This document shows positions 1 to 8,922 of a DNA stretch of 53,597 nt, one piece after another. The notes below the pieces were generated by a model. That model was not told the DNA's origin. It did not search any database and saw nothing but the letters and a program-made list of their open reading frames with translations. Origin of the DNA: Marinomonas polaris DSM 16579 (GTDB lineage: Bacteria > Pseudomonadota > Gammaproteobacteria > Pseudomonadales > Marinomonadaceae); the NCBI RefSeq assembly GCF_900129155.1, contig NZ_FQVF01000028.1:1-53597 (forward strand). The letters are read 5' to 3'. Position numbers and translations under genes: made by a program. The stretch's first letter is position 1. Each line of letters begins with the position of its first letter.

Positions 1-95
1 TGAACGGTGAACGGTGAACGGTGAACGGTGAACGGTGAACGGTGAACGGTGAACGGTGAACGGTGAACGGTGAACGGTGAACGGTGAACGGTGAA
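1..95. repeat. 7-bp tandem repeat (TGAACGG), about 13.6 copies, cut by window edge
   Basis: Thirteen perfect copies of TGAACGG are followed by a partial TGAA. The array starts before the window, so its full length is unknown. It ends 2 bp from the stop codon of the HD-GYP gene, on that gene's 3' side. The unit length is not a multiple of three. Read on the plus strand every frame meets TGA every 21 nt. Read on the minus strand all three frames stay open. Perfect unit identity suggests recent expansion by slippage. Confidence 0.97.
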
Positions 96-97
96 GA

Positions 98-1648
98 TTA
101 TGAGATATGATTAATAAACTGCAAGCCAAACACTTGCGGATCGACCTCTTTTTCTATTCTCACCTCCGTCCTTAAGTTAGCTGATTTATTTAACTCAATA
201 TCAGAAGCTTCAACAAACGCCTTATTTGTAGCACTATAAACCTGACGAATTAAAGAAGGCTGGAACGATTTATTCAATGTCAAAACGAACCCAATACGCC
301 CGTTAGATAAAGACACACAAGAGCCAACAGGAATACTGCCAATGCTTTTTAAGAAGACCGCAAGCAGTTGTTTATCGAATGCTAGACCCGACTCTTTACG
401 CATCTGCTGACATGCTTTAATTGGCCCCATAGAAGGTTTATGTGGTTGCTCAGATGTCATTGCATCATACGCATCAATTATTGCTGCTATTTTCCCATAG
501 ACTGAAATCTCTTGATCTTGTTTACCCGCAGGGTAGCCAGAGCCATCAATTTTTTCATGATGATCAGATAACATCTGATAAACAGCCTTAGGTACACCAT
601 CACATTTCTGTAATATCTGCTCTCCGAACTGAATATGTTTACGAAATAAATCAAACTCGCTATCCGTCATTTTTGTGGTTTTTGTTACCATGGCTATTGG
701 CAAACGAAAGCGCCCCAAATCAAACAACAAAGCGCCAAGCGTAATCACCTCAACATAAGCACTCGATAATTTCATTGCTTTGGCAAAATGAATACCAAGC
801 ACAGCCATACCCATAGCATGCTGTTCTAAATAAATTGAAGCATCTTTTATATGACGTATTGCCATTAGCGAAAAATTATTACGAGTATGCGACTCAATAA
901 GTCGACGGCAAAACTTCATAAGCTCCAGCATTTCTAGCTGGTCACCACGCTTAAAGCGCTCCACCTGAGTAGACAGTAAAGAATACCCATCCTGAAATAT
1001 TTTAAGCGCTGTGGCCGTTTCATCATCAAATGAAGTAGGAATGAATTTACTTTCTACTGGCGTTTTTTTAAGGGCCGCAGATTTTGGCGTTTGTTGCTCA
1101 ACTTCCACGGTCGAATTTGAGACATCAGTAGCAGCTTCTTTAATTAATTCACCACTTTTATCCATTCGAGCTTTGTAACTAAGGATATATTCTCTTGTCT
1201 GCTCGTTTAGTTCTTGTCTAAAGTAGCGAAAAAGACTTTGACTTCGGGCATGCTTACCACGTAACTCTTTTGTGTTTAGATCCGGATTAAGCTTCTTAAG
1301 ACTTCTGACAGATCGACCGCTGGCAATAGACATGCACAAAATAAGAAATCGCTCTTGCGCATCATAAAGACGCTCGCGTCGGCTGTTTAATAATTTACCG
1401 TCAGAAAAATACGGATCATAAGGAAGGAATTCAGAATCCAATGTGGGACGTAATAAATCAAATGTCAGTTGGCGCATAGCGACACCGACAATTCTATCTT
1501 TTCTACCATGGAGCTTTATAAGGCTTTGAACACGCTTACTCCCAACAACCTTATCTTTAATTTCTAAGATACCGAGTATTTCATGCATATCAAAATACCC
1601 AACATTGATATCAGCCCCAAAACAGGACTCCATTTTAAATACTGACAT
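98..1648 (-). CDS. HD-GYP domain protein with degenerate HD motif, last gene of flgK-flgL transcript
   Basis: The 516-residue protein has an unassigned N-terminal half (about 1-160), a low-complexity linker (about 165-205) and an HD-GYP-type domain (about 250-435). The GYP signature HHEKIDGSGYP is intact at 363-373, as are His338 and Asp392. The metal-binding HD pair reads Phe309-Asp310, and the usual following Gly-Lys is Gly-Arg. Intact HD-GYP proteins are cyclic-di-GMP phosphodiesterases; losing the HD histidine would be expected to impair catalysis, so this may be a c-di-GMP sensor or scaffold (inference). The gene follows flgL by 22 bp with no terminator between, which suggests a flagellar role. 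The start at 1648 has AAGG upstream; Met6 is an alternative. Confidence 0.85.
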   Translation of the reverse strand: MSVFKMESCFGADINVGYFDMHEILGILEIKDKVVGSKRVQSLIKLHGRKDRIVGVAMRQLTFDLLRPTLDSEFLPYDPYFSDGKLLNSRRERLYDAQERFLILCMSIASGRSVRSLKKLNPDLNTKELRGKHARSQSLFRYFRQELNEQTREYILSYKARMDKSGELIKEAATDVSNSTVEVEQQTPKSAALKKTPVESKFIPTSFDDETATALKIFQDGYSLLSTQVERFKRGDQLEMLELMKFCRRLIESHTRNNFSLMAIRHIKDASIYLEQHAMGMAVLGIHFAKAMKLSSAYVEVITLGALLFDLGRFRLPIAMVTKTTKMTDSEFDLFRKHIQFGEQILQKCDGVPKAVYQMLSDHHEKIDGSGYPAGKQDQEISVYGKIAAIIDAYDAMTSEQPHKPSMGPIKACQQMRKESGLAFDKQLLAVFLKSIGSIPVGSCVSLSNGRIGFVLTLNKSFQPSLIRQVYSATNKAFVEASDIELNKSANLRTEVRIEKEVDPQVFGLQFINHIS

Positions 1649-1670
1649 CTTTTACCTTATATCCTAGAGC

Positions 1671-2981
1671 TTACATCTTATTAAACAGAGAAAGATTACT
1701 CATGCGAGTAAACACCTTTTGTGAAGCGCTGAGTGCAGATTCTTTCATAGACAATTCTGTCGCAGCGGCAGCAATATCCAATCCAGCAATGCGGTCTTGA
1801 CTAACGGCATTAGATAATTGGTTTGCAGAACTAAAACTCTCTCTATCACGAAGGATATTCAAACGCGCACCAACCGATGAACGACCTTCACTTACTTTAC
1901 GTTGAGCATTATTAATGCTGGCATTGGCATCAGAAAAAGCACGCTCTCGATCTTCAGATGACGAATTACGATCACTTAACACCGCCAAAGTATCATTAAT
2001 TTCATTCAAAACATTGTCACGCCTTGGCTTCTCTAAGGTAACATCAGCCGTTGCTCCAGGCTCGCCTTTCATAAGAAATGACATACCGCCAAAATTAATT
2101 GGCTTACCAGCTGTATACAAGCCTGAAGACACCTCTTCACCTAAATTATTGGTGATACTGTATGAACCTGGCGTACCATCAAAAGCTCTGCGCCTATCCT
2201 GATCTGCTTTAGTATCTGAGCCAAGATTAGTCGAGTCAACTGGCGGCGGTGTTGCACCAGCAGCAATAATTGGAGTAGTTGTTAGGCGAAAAATATTAGA
2301 AGACGGATTTTCAGGATCATAGTTATTCGCCATAAACTGATTAAAATCGCCTTGGTTTCCTACTTTGGCAGAAAGCATTACATCGCCAGTCAAAGCTTGC
2401 GCTGAAAAAGTTCGATTTGTCCAAATATCTTGAAAGAGTTTTTTCCCAGAGTCTGACACAGGAATCTTCATATCTTCTGAAATTTGAGCGTACTTTTGCC
2501 CTTCATTGCCGGCCCACTGATAACGACCTTGGCTGTCTAAGATAAACGGTGGCCCTTGGGTATCTGTTCCCGCAAAAATATAGTTTCCATCGGCACTTTT
2601 TGAGTTCATCAACTCGGCCATAGATTCTGTTATCAAAGCAACTTCTTGGACGATCGCATCAATATCTTCTTGGGTGTTAATATCATTTTGCGCTTGAATG
2701 AAGAGTGTACGGATATCATCCATAGAATCATTCAAACTTTCTAATGCCACTTCTTGATACTCAAGATGACTTGTAGCCATCTTCATAGATTCGTCAAAGA
2801 GCTTCAGGCGATTATTACTACCTTCGTACATCAATATTTGACTGGCGCCAACGGGATTATCACTCGGTCTAACAATGTCAGTTTGCGCCGAAATCTTCTC
2901 TTGGGCGTTCAGAATTTTTTCATTTGCTTGACCAATCGCTCTGCTCGACTGACCATAAATTAAATTATTCGTCACTCGCAT
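1671..2981 (-). CDS. flgL: Flagellar hook-filament junction protein FlgL (HAP3)
   Basis: FlgL caps the hook-filament junction together with FlgK. The conserved N-terminal coiled-coil region (MRVTNNLIYGQSS..., then the DNPVGASQIL segment near residue 42) and the C-terminal flagellin-like helix (AAAATELSMKESAL...) are both present. At 436 residues it is longer than the roughly 320 of the enterobacterial protein. The extra length is in the variable central region (about 180-320), which is exposed in related proteins. It starts 4 bp after the flgK stop, so the two are translationally close and share the sigma-54 promoter upstream of flgK. Confidence 0.95.
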   Translation of the reverse strand: MRVTNNLIYGQSSRAIGQANEKILNAQEKISAQTDIVRPSDNPVGASQILMYEGSNNRLKLFDESMKMATSHLEYQEVALESLNDSMDDIRTLFIQAQNDINTQEDIDAIVQEVALITESMAELMNSKSADGNYIFAGTDTQGPPFILDSQGRYQWAGNEGQKYAQISEDMKIPVSDSGKKLFQDIWTNRTFSAQALTGDVMLSAKVGNQGDFNQFMANNYDPENPSSNIFRLTTTPIIAAGATPPPVDSTNLGSDTKADQDRRRAFDGTPGSYSITNNLGEEVSSGLYTAGKPINFGGMSFLMKGEPGATADVTLEKPRRDNVLNEINDTLAVLSDRNSSSEDRERAFSDANASINNAQRKVSEGRSSVGARLNILRDRESFSSANQLSNAVSQDRIAGLDIAAAATELSMKESALSASQKVFTRMSNLSLFNKM

Positions 2982-2985
2982 AAAC

Positions 2986-4962
2986 TTACCTCATAATCCC
3001 TAGCAAAGTTTCAAACGTCGTACGAGCGGCTGTGACAACTTGAGCGGAAGCAGAATAAGATTGTTGATATTTCATAAGATTCACCGCCTCCTCATCAAGG
3101 CTCACCGCCGACAATCTGTCACGACGATTGACACTGTCGTTCATAATCACTTCACTAGATTCTGCATGACCTGCCGCCTCTGCTGTTTTCGTTCCGACAT
3201 AGGAAATAAAACCTGCGAATGCTTTGGTTAAACTTGCTTTACCTTCCACCAATGACTGATTTTGCAAATCAATTAATGCCAATCCATTAAAGTTATCGGA
3301 TGGCCCCATTTCATCAGTGCTAATAGAAAACTCATCACCTTGTTGCGGCATAGACGAAACAGACACATCAAACCCAGCCTCTCCTGCCAATCCAGCTTGC
3401 TCCAACAAATTAGTGTACTGAAGCACGTTGTCCACTGCTGCAATATCAACACCAGAAGCATCTCGAACAACATACGAACTAGGTGATGTAAAATAAATTT
3501 TATGTGGCGCACTCGGATAAAGAGAACCATCTGATGCAAATGCCGATGAGTCTGGTCGAGTATTCGTCACTAAAGACAAAGATATTCTCGCATCCGATAA
3601 GTTGTCTGAGTTCGTCGATACTCCCACTGGCGCACTAAGTGCAAGAGCATCACCATTTTTAGCCTGTAAGCTTAAACCTGCGGCAGCACCCGCTGTAGGG
3701 GTAAAACGAAAAACGTCATCATGATCAATCGTATTAAAATCACCGACTCGAATATCTAAACCCAAGTCTGCGACTTTGTAATAGCCATTGCTATCAGGTG
3801 TCATAATTGATGGGTCAAAGATAGTAGATTGACCAACAGACTTACCGTTTAAATCGTATTTTGTGATAGCAAATCTATCATCATCAGTTCTAGTAAGTTC
3901 ATAGGTATCAGTGGTAATTTTAGACGCTTCTCCTGCCGAGACTCTGACAGAAATATCAGATAGTTTATTAGTATTATCCGGACTGGAGTAAATACTAATT
4001 GCCCCCAATGCAAAGAGATCTTTACCAAAGTTTCCATTCGCATCAAGCCCTTTAGCATTCTGGGTGTTCATAGCGTCTGATATGGAAATAGCATGCTGGC
4101 CCAAAGTACGACCCGAATACTCACTAAATTCGGATCGAAAATCCACCAATCCGCCAACGCTACCGCCTAACCTTTCGGTTTTCAGAGCAACATTGTAATT
4201 TCCAAAGCTCACAACCAAATCAATTTTCTTTGGATTTAACGAATTAGGAATTACTTTTAATTCAGTGGGAGTTTGGTCCATTACCAAAGGCTGACCATTA
4301 GCCAGTTGAATCGTCATTAACCCTTTATCATTAAATTGGGCATCGATGTCTAAATATTTAGAAAGGTCTTTCGCTAACAACTCTTGCTGATCTCGCAATT
4401 CATTCGCAGGCGAAACAGACAAACCTTCTTCTCTTAGTATTTTGCTATTTAAATCAGAAATTTTTGTTGTAATCGCGTTTACATCTGTCAGAGATGTAGA
4501 CAACTGCTGATCAACTAGGTTTTCCTGATCAGTCACCATACGTGAAAGCGTTTTATACTGATCAACAAGGTTATTTAAACTTGAATGAGCAAGCTGCCTT
4601 AATGAAGGCGAGGTAGGATCATTATTTGCTGCCTGCAACGCGCTAAATGCCTTATCCAGATAACCAGTAAGAGAAACGCTGTCTTCTGCAAGAAGGCTAT
4701 CAGATGCAGTTAGTAGAGAGTGGTAGGTATCGTGATATGAAAAATCAGAGGTATCAGAACGCACTTGAGCGCTAACAAAATTATCAACAAGGCGTGAGGT
4801 ATCACGAAGCACAACGCCGCCAACAGGTGAACTAGTGGTATCTGTTCTTTGACGACTATAGCCCTCTGTATCCACATTGGCTGTATTTTGCCCAGTCGTA
4901 TTAATACGGGCATTACTAGACAGTAGTCCAGACAAACCAATTGAATATAAATTTGAGCCCAT
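2986..4962 (-). CDS. flgK: Flagellar hook-associated protein FlgK (HAP1)
   Basis: FlgK forms the first junction zone between hook and filament and is exported by the flagellar type III system. The N-terminus (SIGLSGLLSSNARINTTGQN, then NVDTEGYSRQ) is the classic rod/hook-family motif. The C-terminal 40 residues (SLDEEAVNLMKYQQSYSASAQVV) form the matching helix. At 658 residues it exceeds the usual 550 or so through an enlarged middle region. It is the first gene after the 108-bp gap that carries a sigma-54 promoter match, so it probably heads a flgK-flgL-HD-GYP transcript. Confidence 0.96.
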   Translation of the reverse strand: MGSNLYSIGLSGLLSSNARINTTGQNTANVDTEGYSRQRTDTTSSPVGGVVLRDTSRLVDNFVSAQVRSDTSDFSYHDTYHSLLTASDSLLAEDSVSLTGYLDKAFSALQAANNDPTSPSLRQLAHSSLNNLVDQYKTLSRMVTDQENLVDQQLSTSLTDVNAITTKISDLNSKILREEGLSVSPANELRDQQELLAKDLSKYLDIDAQFNDKGLMTIQLANGQPLVMDQTPTELKVIPNSLNPKKIDLVVSFGNYNVALKTERLGGSVGGLVDFRSEFSEYSGRTLGQHAISISDAMNTQNAKGLDANGNFGKDLFALGAISIYSSPDNTNKLSDISVRVSAGEASKITTDTYELTRTDDDRFAITKYDLNGKSVGQSTIFDPSIMTPDSNGYYKVADLGLDIRVGDFNTIDHDDVFRFTPTAGAAAGLSLQAKNGDALALSAPVGVSTNSDNLSDARISLSLVTNTRPDSSAFASDGSLYPSAPHKIYFTSPSSYVVRDASGVDIAAVDNVLQYTNLLEQAGLAGEAGFDVSVSSMPQQGDEFSISTDEMGPSDNFNGLALIDLQNQSLVEGKASLTKAFAGFISYVGTKTAEAAGHAESSEVIMNDSVNRRDRLSAVSLDEEAVNLMKYQQSYSASAQVVTAARTTFETLLGIMR

Positions 4963-5028
4963 AGCTCACACCCCTAGTACGTTTTTCAAAATAACCTTGA
5001 ACTCTTCTTTAGCTCTATCGGCTATTAA

Positions 5029-5044
5029 TGCAAGAACTTTACCA
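5029..5044 (-). promoter_or_regulatory. Sigma-54 promoter candidate for flgK-flgL-HD-GYP
   Basis: The minus strand reads TGGTAAAGTTCTTGCA. It has the -24 GG and -12 GC ten bases apart and a full TTGCA -12 box; the -24 box deviates from TGGCAC at two positions. It lies about 67 bp upstream of the flgK start, in the only gap between flgJ and flgK. The same element type before flgB and flgF supports it. Confidence 0.65.
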
Positions 5045-5070
5045 AAGCTGAGAATTGAGTGGTTTTATTA

Positions 5071-6057
5071 TTACAAACCTTGAAACCACTTACTTGAAAG
5101 GATGTTGTCGATTTTTTCGGAGTACTTTGGATCCGTTGCGTAGCCGCCTTTTTGCAAAGAAGCGGCAAACATTGACGCGTCATCCCCAGCCCGCAAGGCA
5201 TCTTTATACCGCTCACTAGAAGATAAAAAAATCGCATAATCATCAAAGCTTTGCGAAAAAGAATCATAAGCACGAAACGCTGCTTTTTCACGCTTGGCCA
5301 CACCATCACGAAACTCTAAGGTATTTACAACCGCCCTGTCGCCTTGCCAACGATTATCCGCTTTTATACCGAATAGATTAAAACTCGCTGCGCCGTCTTC
5401 TTTAGCAATCGGATATTTCCCCCACCCCGTCTCTAATGCTGCTTGAGCCAATATTGCTTTGGGATTTACACCAAGTTTCTCGGCGGCCTGCTGAGCATGT
5501 GGCCATAGGTTTTCAACAAACTCATCAGGCGACCCGAACACCACAGAAAGTGCTGAGGGTGCGGAAGAAGACCCAGTAGAGGAAACATTTAGAGATTTTT
5601 GCTCCACCTCGTGCTGAACTGATTGTATAAATTCAGTAGAAGCACGGTGGGCCAAAGCTTGAATTCGAACCAAGTCTTGTTTGGCGACCTGATTCAAAAA
5701 ATCAGTATCTCCTCGTTCTTTCGCTTCAGGCGAACTACTCCGACCTTGCTGTTGAGTTTGGTACTGACGAATCAAAGCTTCGGATAGTCCTATACCACCA
5801 GACTGAGCCATACTCTGAGACATCTGTGAATCCATCATCTCTTGATATTGCTTGGTTTGAGCGCTGGAAAACAGGCCGCTACCAATCGCTTCATTCGTAC
5901 TACGCATGTTTTTTAACAGCATATTAATAAAGATAGACTCAAACTGCTGAGCAACGTCTTTTAACGCAGCATCAGGATCTTTTTGCGCCTTGGTCTTTAA
6001 ATCGGTTAGCGTAGAAAAATCAGCAAAAAAATCTTGCTTTGGCGGTACTGAGTTCAT
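5071..6057 (-). CDS. flgJ: FlgJ: rod-capping scaffold fused to peptidoglycan glucosaminidase
   Basis: The N-terminal rod-binding domain (about 15-105; AAQQFES-like DVAQQFESIFINMLLKNMR) guides rod assembly. The C-terminal domain (about 165-328) is a glucosaminidase-type muramidase that opens peptidoglycan; the motif AQAALETGWGKYPIA carries the catalytic glutamate and ends with FNLFGIK. The ATG at 6057 has AGG seven bases upstream and is preferred over an in-frame TTG at 6063. The 328 residues match the dual-domain FlgJ of polar-flagellated gammaproteobacteria. It is the last gene of the flgF-flgJ run, 8 bp after flgI. Confidence 0.95.
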   Translation of the reverse strand: MNSVPPKQDFFADFSTLTDLKTKAQKDPDAALKDVAQQFESIFINMLLKNMRSTNEAIGSGLFSSAQTKQYQEMMDSQMSQSMAQSGGIGLSEALIRQYQTQQQGRSSSPEAKERGDTDFLNQVAKQDLVRIQALAHRASTEFIQSVQHEVEQKSLNVSSTGSSSAPSALSVVFGSPDEFVENLWPHAQQAAEKLGVNPKAILAQAALETGWGKYPIAKEDGAASFNLFGIKADNRWQGDRAVVNTLEFRDGVAKREKAAFRAYDSFSQSFDDYAIFLSSSERYKDALRAGDDASMFAASLQKGGYATDPKYSEKIDNILSSKWFQGL

Positions 6058-6065
6058 AACCAAGC

Positions 6066-7154
6066 CTATATCACCACTAAATCAGCGTTAATCGCACCGG
6101 CTTGCTTTAAGCCTTCCAAGATCGCCATAACATCACCTGGTGCAGCACCGACTTGATTGACTGCACGAACAATGTCATTAAGCGAAGCACCTGGATCAAA
6201 CACAAACATATGACCGCTATTTGGCGCTATTTCAATACCTTCTCGTGGTGACACAATAGTCTGTCCACCAGTGACCGTGCCGTCTTTTCCGACAACCGGC
6301 GGCACTTCTTTGATAGTCACCGTCAAGCTACCATGCGTAATCGCAGCTGGAGATACTTTAACGTGCTGACCAATAATAATGGTTCCAGTACGAGAGTTAA
6401 CCACGATGCGCGCACGCTCTTCAGCCACTTCAACATCTAGATTTTCCAGAATTGACAAATAGGTAACCCGCTGACTCGAATCTCTTGGTGCAGACACTCT
6501 AATCGATGTAGCGTCTAGTGTCGTCGCCACACCTGGTCCTAAAAGATTATTAATTTTATCAGTGACTTGTTTTGCTGTAGTAAAGTCTGGGCGATTAAGG
6601 TTAAACGTCAAGGTGTCACCCGTATTAAAACTACTGGGAACGATACGCTCTACACTTGCGCCATTGGGTATACGACCAACTGTAGGGACATTGCTTGTGG
6701 TTCGCGACCCATCAGCCCCATTGGCACCCAAACCACCAACAACTAAATTGCCTTGAGCAATCGCGTAAACCGCGCCATCAGCACCTTTTAATGTGGATAA
6801 AAGTAGCGTCCCACCACGTAACGCACTCGCGTTGCCAATAGATGAAACTGTCACATCAATTTTTTGACCTGGTTTAGAGAAAGCAGGCAAAGTAGCCGTT
6901 AAAGAGACCGCTGCAACATTTTTAGACGTAGCATTCACACCTTCTGGCAAGGTCACACCAAAACGAGACAGCATACTAGCAAAGCTCTGATTGGTAAAAG
7001 CTGTACTATCACCCGTTCCATTAAGACCAATCACCAAGCCATAACCAAACAATTGGTTTTCTCGGACACCCTGAACACTAGCAATGTCCTTCAGACGTTC
7101 GGCCTGAACAGAAAAAGATAAAAAATATAAGACAATTAGTGCTATGTGCTTCAT
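6066..7154 (-). CDS. flgI: Flagellar P-ring protein FlgI
   Basis: FlgI polymerises in the periplasm into the P ring around the rod. The start at 7154 gives a classical Sec signal peptide (MKHIALIVLYFLSFSVQA, cleavage before ERLKD) and has AGGTGA seven bases upstream, so the longer form beginning at 7178 is unlikely. The mature protein opens with the family signature RLKDIASVQGVRENQLFGYG and ends with GAINADLVVI. Its 362 residues match the family. The P-ring chaperone gene flgA is not in this window. Confidence 0.96.
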   Translation of the reverse strand: MKHIALIVLYFLSFSVQAERLKDIASVQGVRENQLFGYGLVIGLNGTGDSTAFTNQSFASMLSRFGVTLPEGVNATSKNVAAVSLTATLPAFSKPGQKIDVTVSSIGNASALRGGTLLLSTLKGADGAVYAIAQGNLVVGGLGANGADGSRTTSNVPTVGRIPNGASVERIVPSSFNTGDTLTFNLNRPDFTTAKQVTDKINNLLGPGVATTLDATSIRVSAPRDSSQRVTYLSILENLDVEVAEERARIVVNSRTGTIIIGQHVKVSPAAITHGSLTVTIKEVPPVVGKDGTVTGGQTIVSPREGIEIAPNSGHMFVFDPGASLNDIVRAVNQVGAAPGDVMAILEGLKQAGAINADLVVI

Positions 7155-7203
7155 CACATCACCTATTGAAAGGAGCAAACCTCTCAGTTGTTAGATCATT
7201 AAA

Positions 7204-8055
7204 TTAATAAGGCATATCACTAGAGTTAAGTAAACGACTCACCCAACCTTGCTCACTTCCTGCGGCAACATCTCCGGTTCCAGAATACGTAATTCTCGCA
7301 TCCGCAACACGTTCAGATTCTACTGTATTGTTTGGAGAGATATCTTGTTTACGCACCACCCCAGAGAAACGAATGTATTCGTCCCCTTGATTTAAACGTA
7401 GCCATTTCTCTCCACGCACTGCCAACAAGCCATTTGGATAGGCTCTATAGACAGTCACTGAAATCGTTCCACTTAAACTATTATTTTGATTCGCCGATGC
7501 ATTTCCTGAAAAATCAGTTCCTTGCTGAGGGAGCGTTGTATCTACTTTTAACTCTTGACCTAATACTGTCGGATTTTCAATCGTTGCCGAAGAGGACTTA
7601 GAAACGGTTGCAGCATTAGCTTTCGTTGACGTCGTCGTTTCATTCAAATTAATGGTTAAGATATCACCCACTTTACTGGCTTTCTGATCTCCGAAAAATA
7701 CATCCCCCATACTGGTCTGGTAAATACCACCAGTTGGTGCTTGCGAAGGATTCATACCATTCGGGTACACTGGCGCATAATAAGGATCATCCGACTGAAT
7801 GGATTGACTAATATTAGGTCCATTTAATGGATCATTAGGATCTGGTACAAAACCTTTACGCGGAACATCTGATGAAGGCTCTGCTGGTGTTTCACTATTA
7901 TCACCAGCAACTGCGTCAATAACCGCATCCGTTGCAGCCGCCGCAGCTCCAGCCGCTGCTGCATTGGCAACCGCTTGTTCGTTAACATCCCAAGAGAGAC
8001 AACCAGACAAACAAGCACTTAACAAAACCAAGAACGCAAATTTAATCTTCATCAT
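7204..8055 (-). CDS. flgH: Flagellar L-ring lipoprotein FlgH
   Basis: FlgH forms the outer-membrane L ring. The start is placed at 8055 so that a lipoprotein signal results (MMKIKFAFLVLL... with lipobox LSGC); the longer frame would put hydrophilic residues ahead of it and overlap flgG. Conserved body motifs include GDVFFGDQKASKVGDILTI and the C-terminal RYSG-like ARITYSGTGDVA. Right after the lipid-anchored cysteine there is an unusual alanine-rich stretch (AVANAAAAGAAAAATDAV) followed by an acidic/proline linker. This makes the protein (283 residues) longer than the usual 230 or so. Confidence 0.94.
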   Translation of the reverse strand: MMKIKFAFLVLLSACLSGCLSWDVNEQAVANAAAAGAAAAATDAVIDAVAGDNSETPAEPSSDVPRKGFVPDPNDPLNGPNISQSIQSDDPYYAPVYPNGMNPSQAPTGGIYQTSMGDVFFGDQKASKVGDILTINLNETTTSTKANAATVSKSSSATIENPTVLGQELKVDTTLPQQGTDFSGNASANQNNSLSGTISVTVYRAYPNGLLAVRGEKWLRLNQGDEYIRFSGVVRKQDISPNNTVESERVADARITYSGTGDVAAGSEQGWVSRLLNSSDMPY

Positions 8056-8068
8056 ATTCCACACGTTA

Positions 8069-8854
8069 CTATAACTGCTGTATTGCAAAGCTCATCATAC
8101 CATCGGCAGATGCTATGACTTTTGAGTTCATTTCATAGGCCCGCTGCGTCGTGATCATATTGACAAGTTCTTCAATAGAATTAACGTTGGAAGCCTCAAG
8201 CATTCCCTGAGCTATAGTACCTAATGAGTCAGTTCCAGGTACACCAACTAATGGCGGACCACTAGCATTCGTCTCAGTAAAGATATTCTGCCCTGAAGCA
8301 CTTAACCCAGTTGGGTTTATAAAACCAGCAATATTGAGAGCACCAACCTGCTGAGCATCAGCATCGCCATTTTTACGCACAGACACAACACCATCTTCTG
8401 CAATCATGATTTCAATCACATCAGGATCAATTTGAATCCCGGGTTCAACCACCAAGCCGCCCGATGTCGCAAGCTGTCCCTGACTATTTAATTGAAGACT
8501 ACCATCACGTGTATAAGCGATAGTGCCATCAGGTTGCAATACTTGTAAAAAGCCTTTGCCTTGGATAGCAATATCAAGCTGCCTATCCGTCATATTATAG
8601 TCACCATTGGAGAAGTCTTTTTGCGTTGCTCCAACTTTTACACCAGTACCTAACTGCAAACCTGATGGGAGTTCAGCATTCTGAGCACTCAAACCACCCG
8701 GTGCACGTACGGTTTTGTACATCAGATCTTCAAATACAGCTCTATCTTTCTTAAATGCAGTTGTCGAAACGTTTGCCAAGTTGTTGGCTACTACGTTTAA
8801 CTGCTTATCCATCGCACTCAAACCGGTTTTACTGACCCATAATGCTGAATTCAT
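8069..8854 (-). CDS. flgG: Flagellar distal rod protein FlgG
   Basis: FlgG builds the distal rod. The 261 residues match the family exactly. The N-terminus has the rod/hook motif NNLANVSTTAFKKDRAVFEDLMY; the middle carries the FlgG-type QGKGFLQV and TRDGSLQLNSQGQL motifs; the C-terminus ends with the helix SNVNSIEELVNMITTQRAYEMNSK. It lies between flgF (68 bp upstream) and flgH (13 bp downstream). Confidence 0.97.
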   Translation of the reverse strand: MNSALWVSKTGLSAMDKQLNVVANNLANVSTTAFKKDRAVFEDLMYKTVRAPGGLSAQNAELPSGLQLGTGVKVGATQKDFSNGDYNMTDRQLDIAIQGKGFLQVLQPDGTIAYTRDGSLQLNSQGQLATSGGLVVEPGIQIDPDVIEIMIAEDGVVSVRKNGDADAQQVGALNIAGFINPTGLSASGQNIFTETNASGPPLVGVPGTDSLGTIAQGMLEASNVNSIEELVNMITTQRAYEMNSKVIASADGMMSFAIQQL

Positions 8855-8922
8855 AAAAGCCTCTTATTTAATTCCGTTATATTCTTTACGTTATTTGTTA
8901 CGCACTTGCAGATCGATAGCTA

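Noticed and set aside
1..95. Possible CRISPR-like array
   Set aside because: Units are 7 bp with no spacers, so it is a simple tandem repeat.
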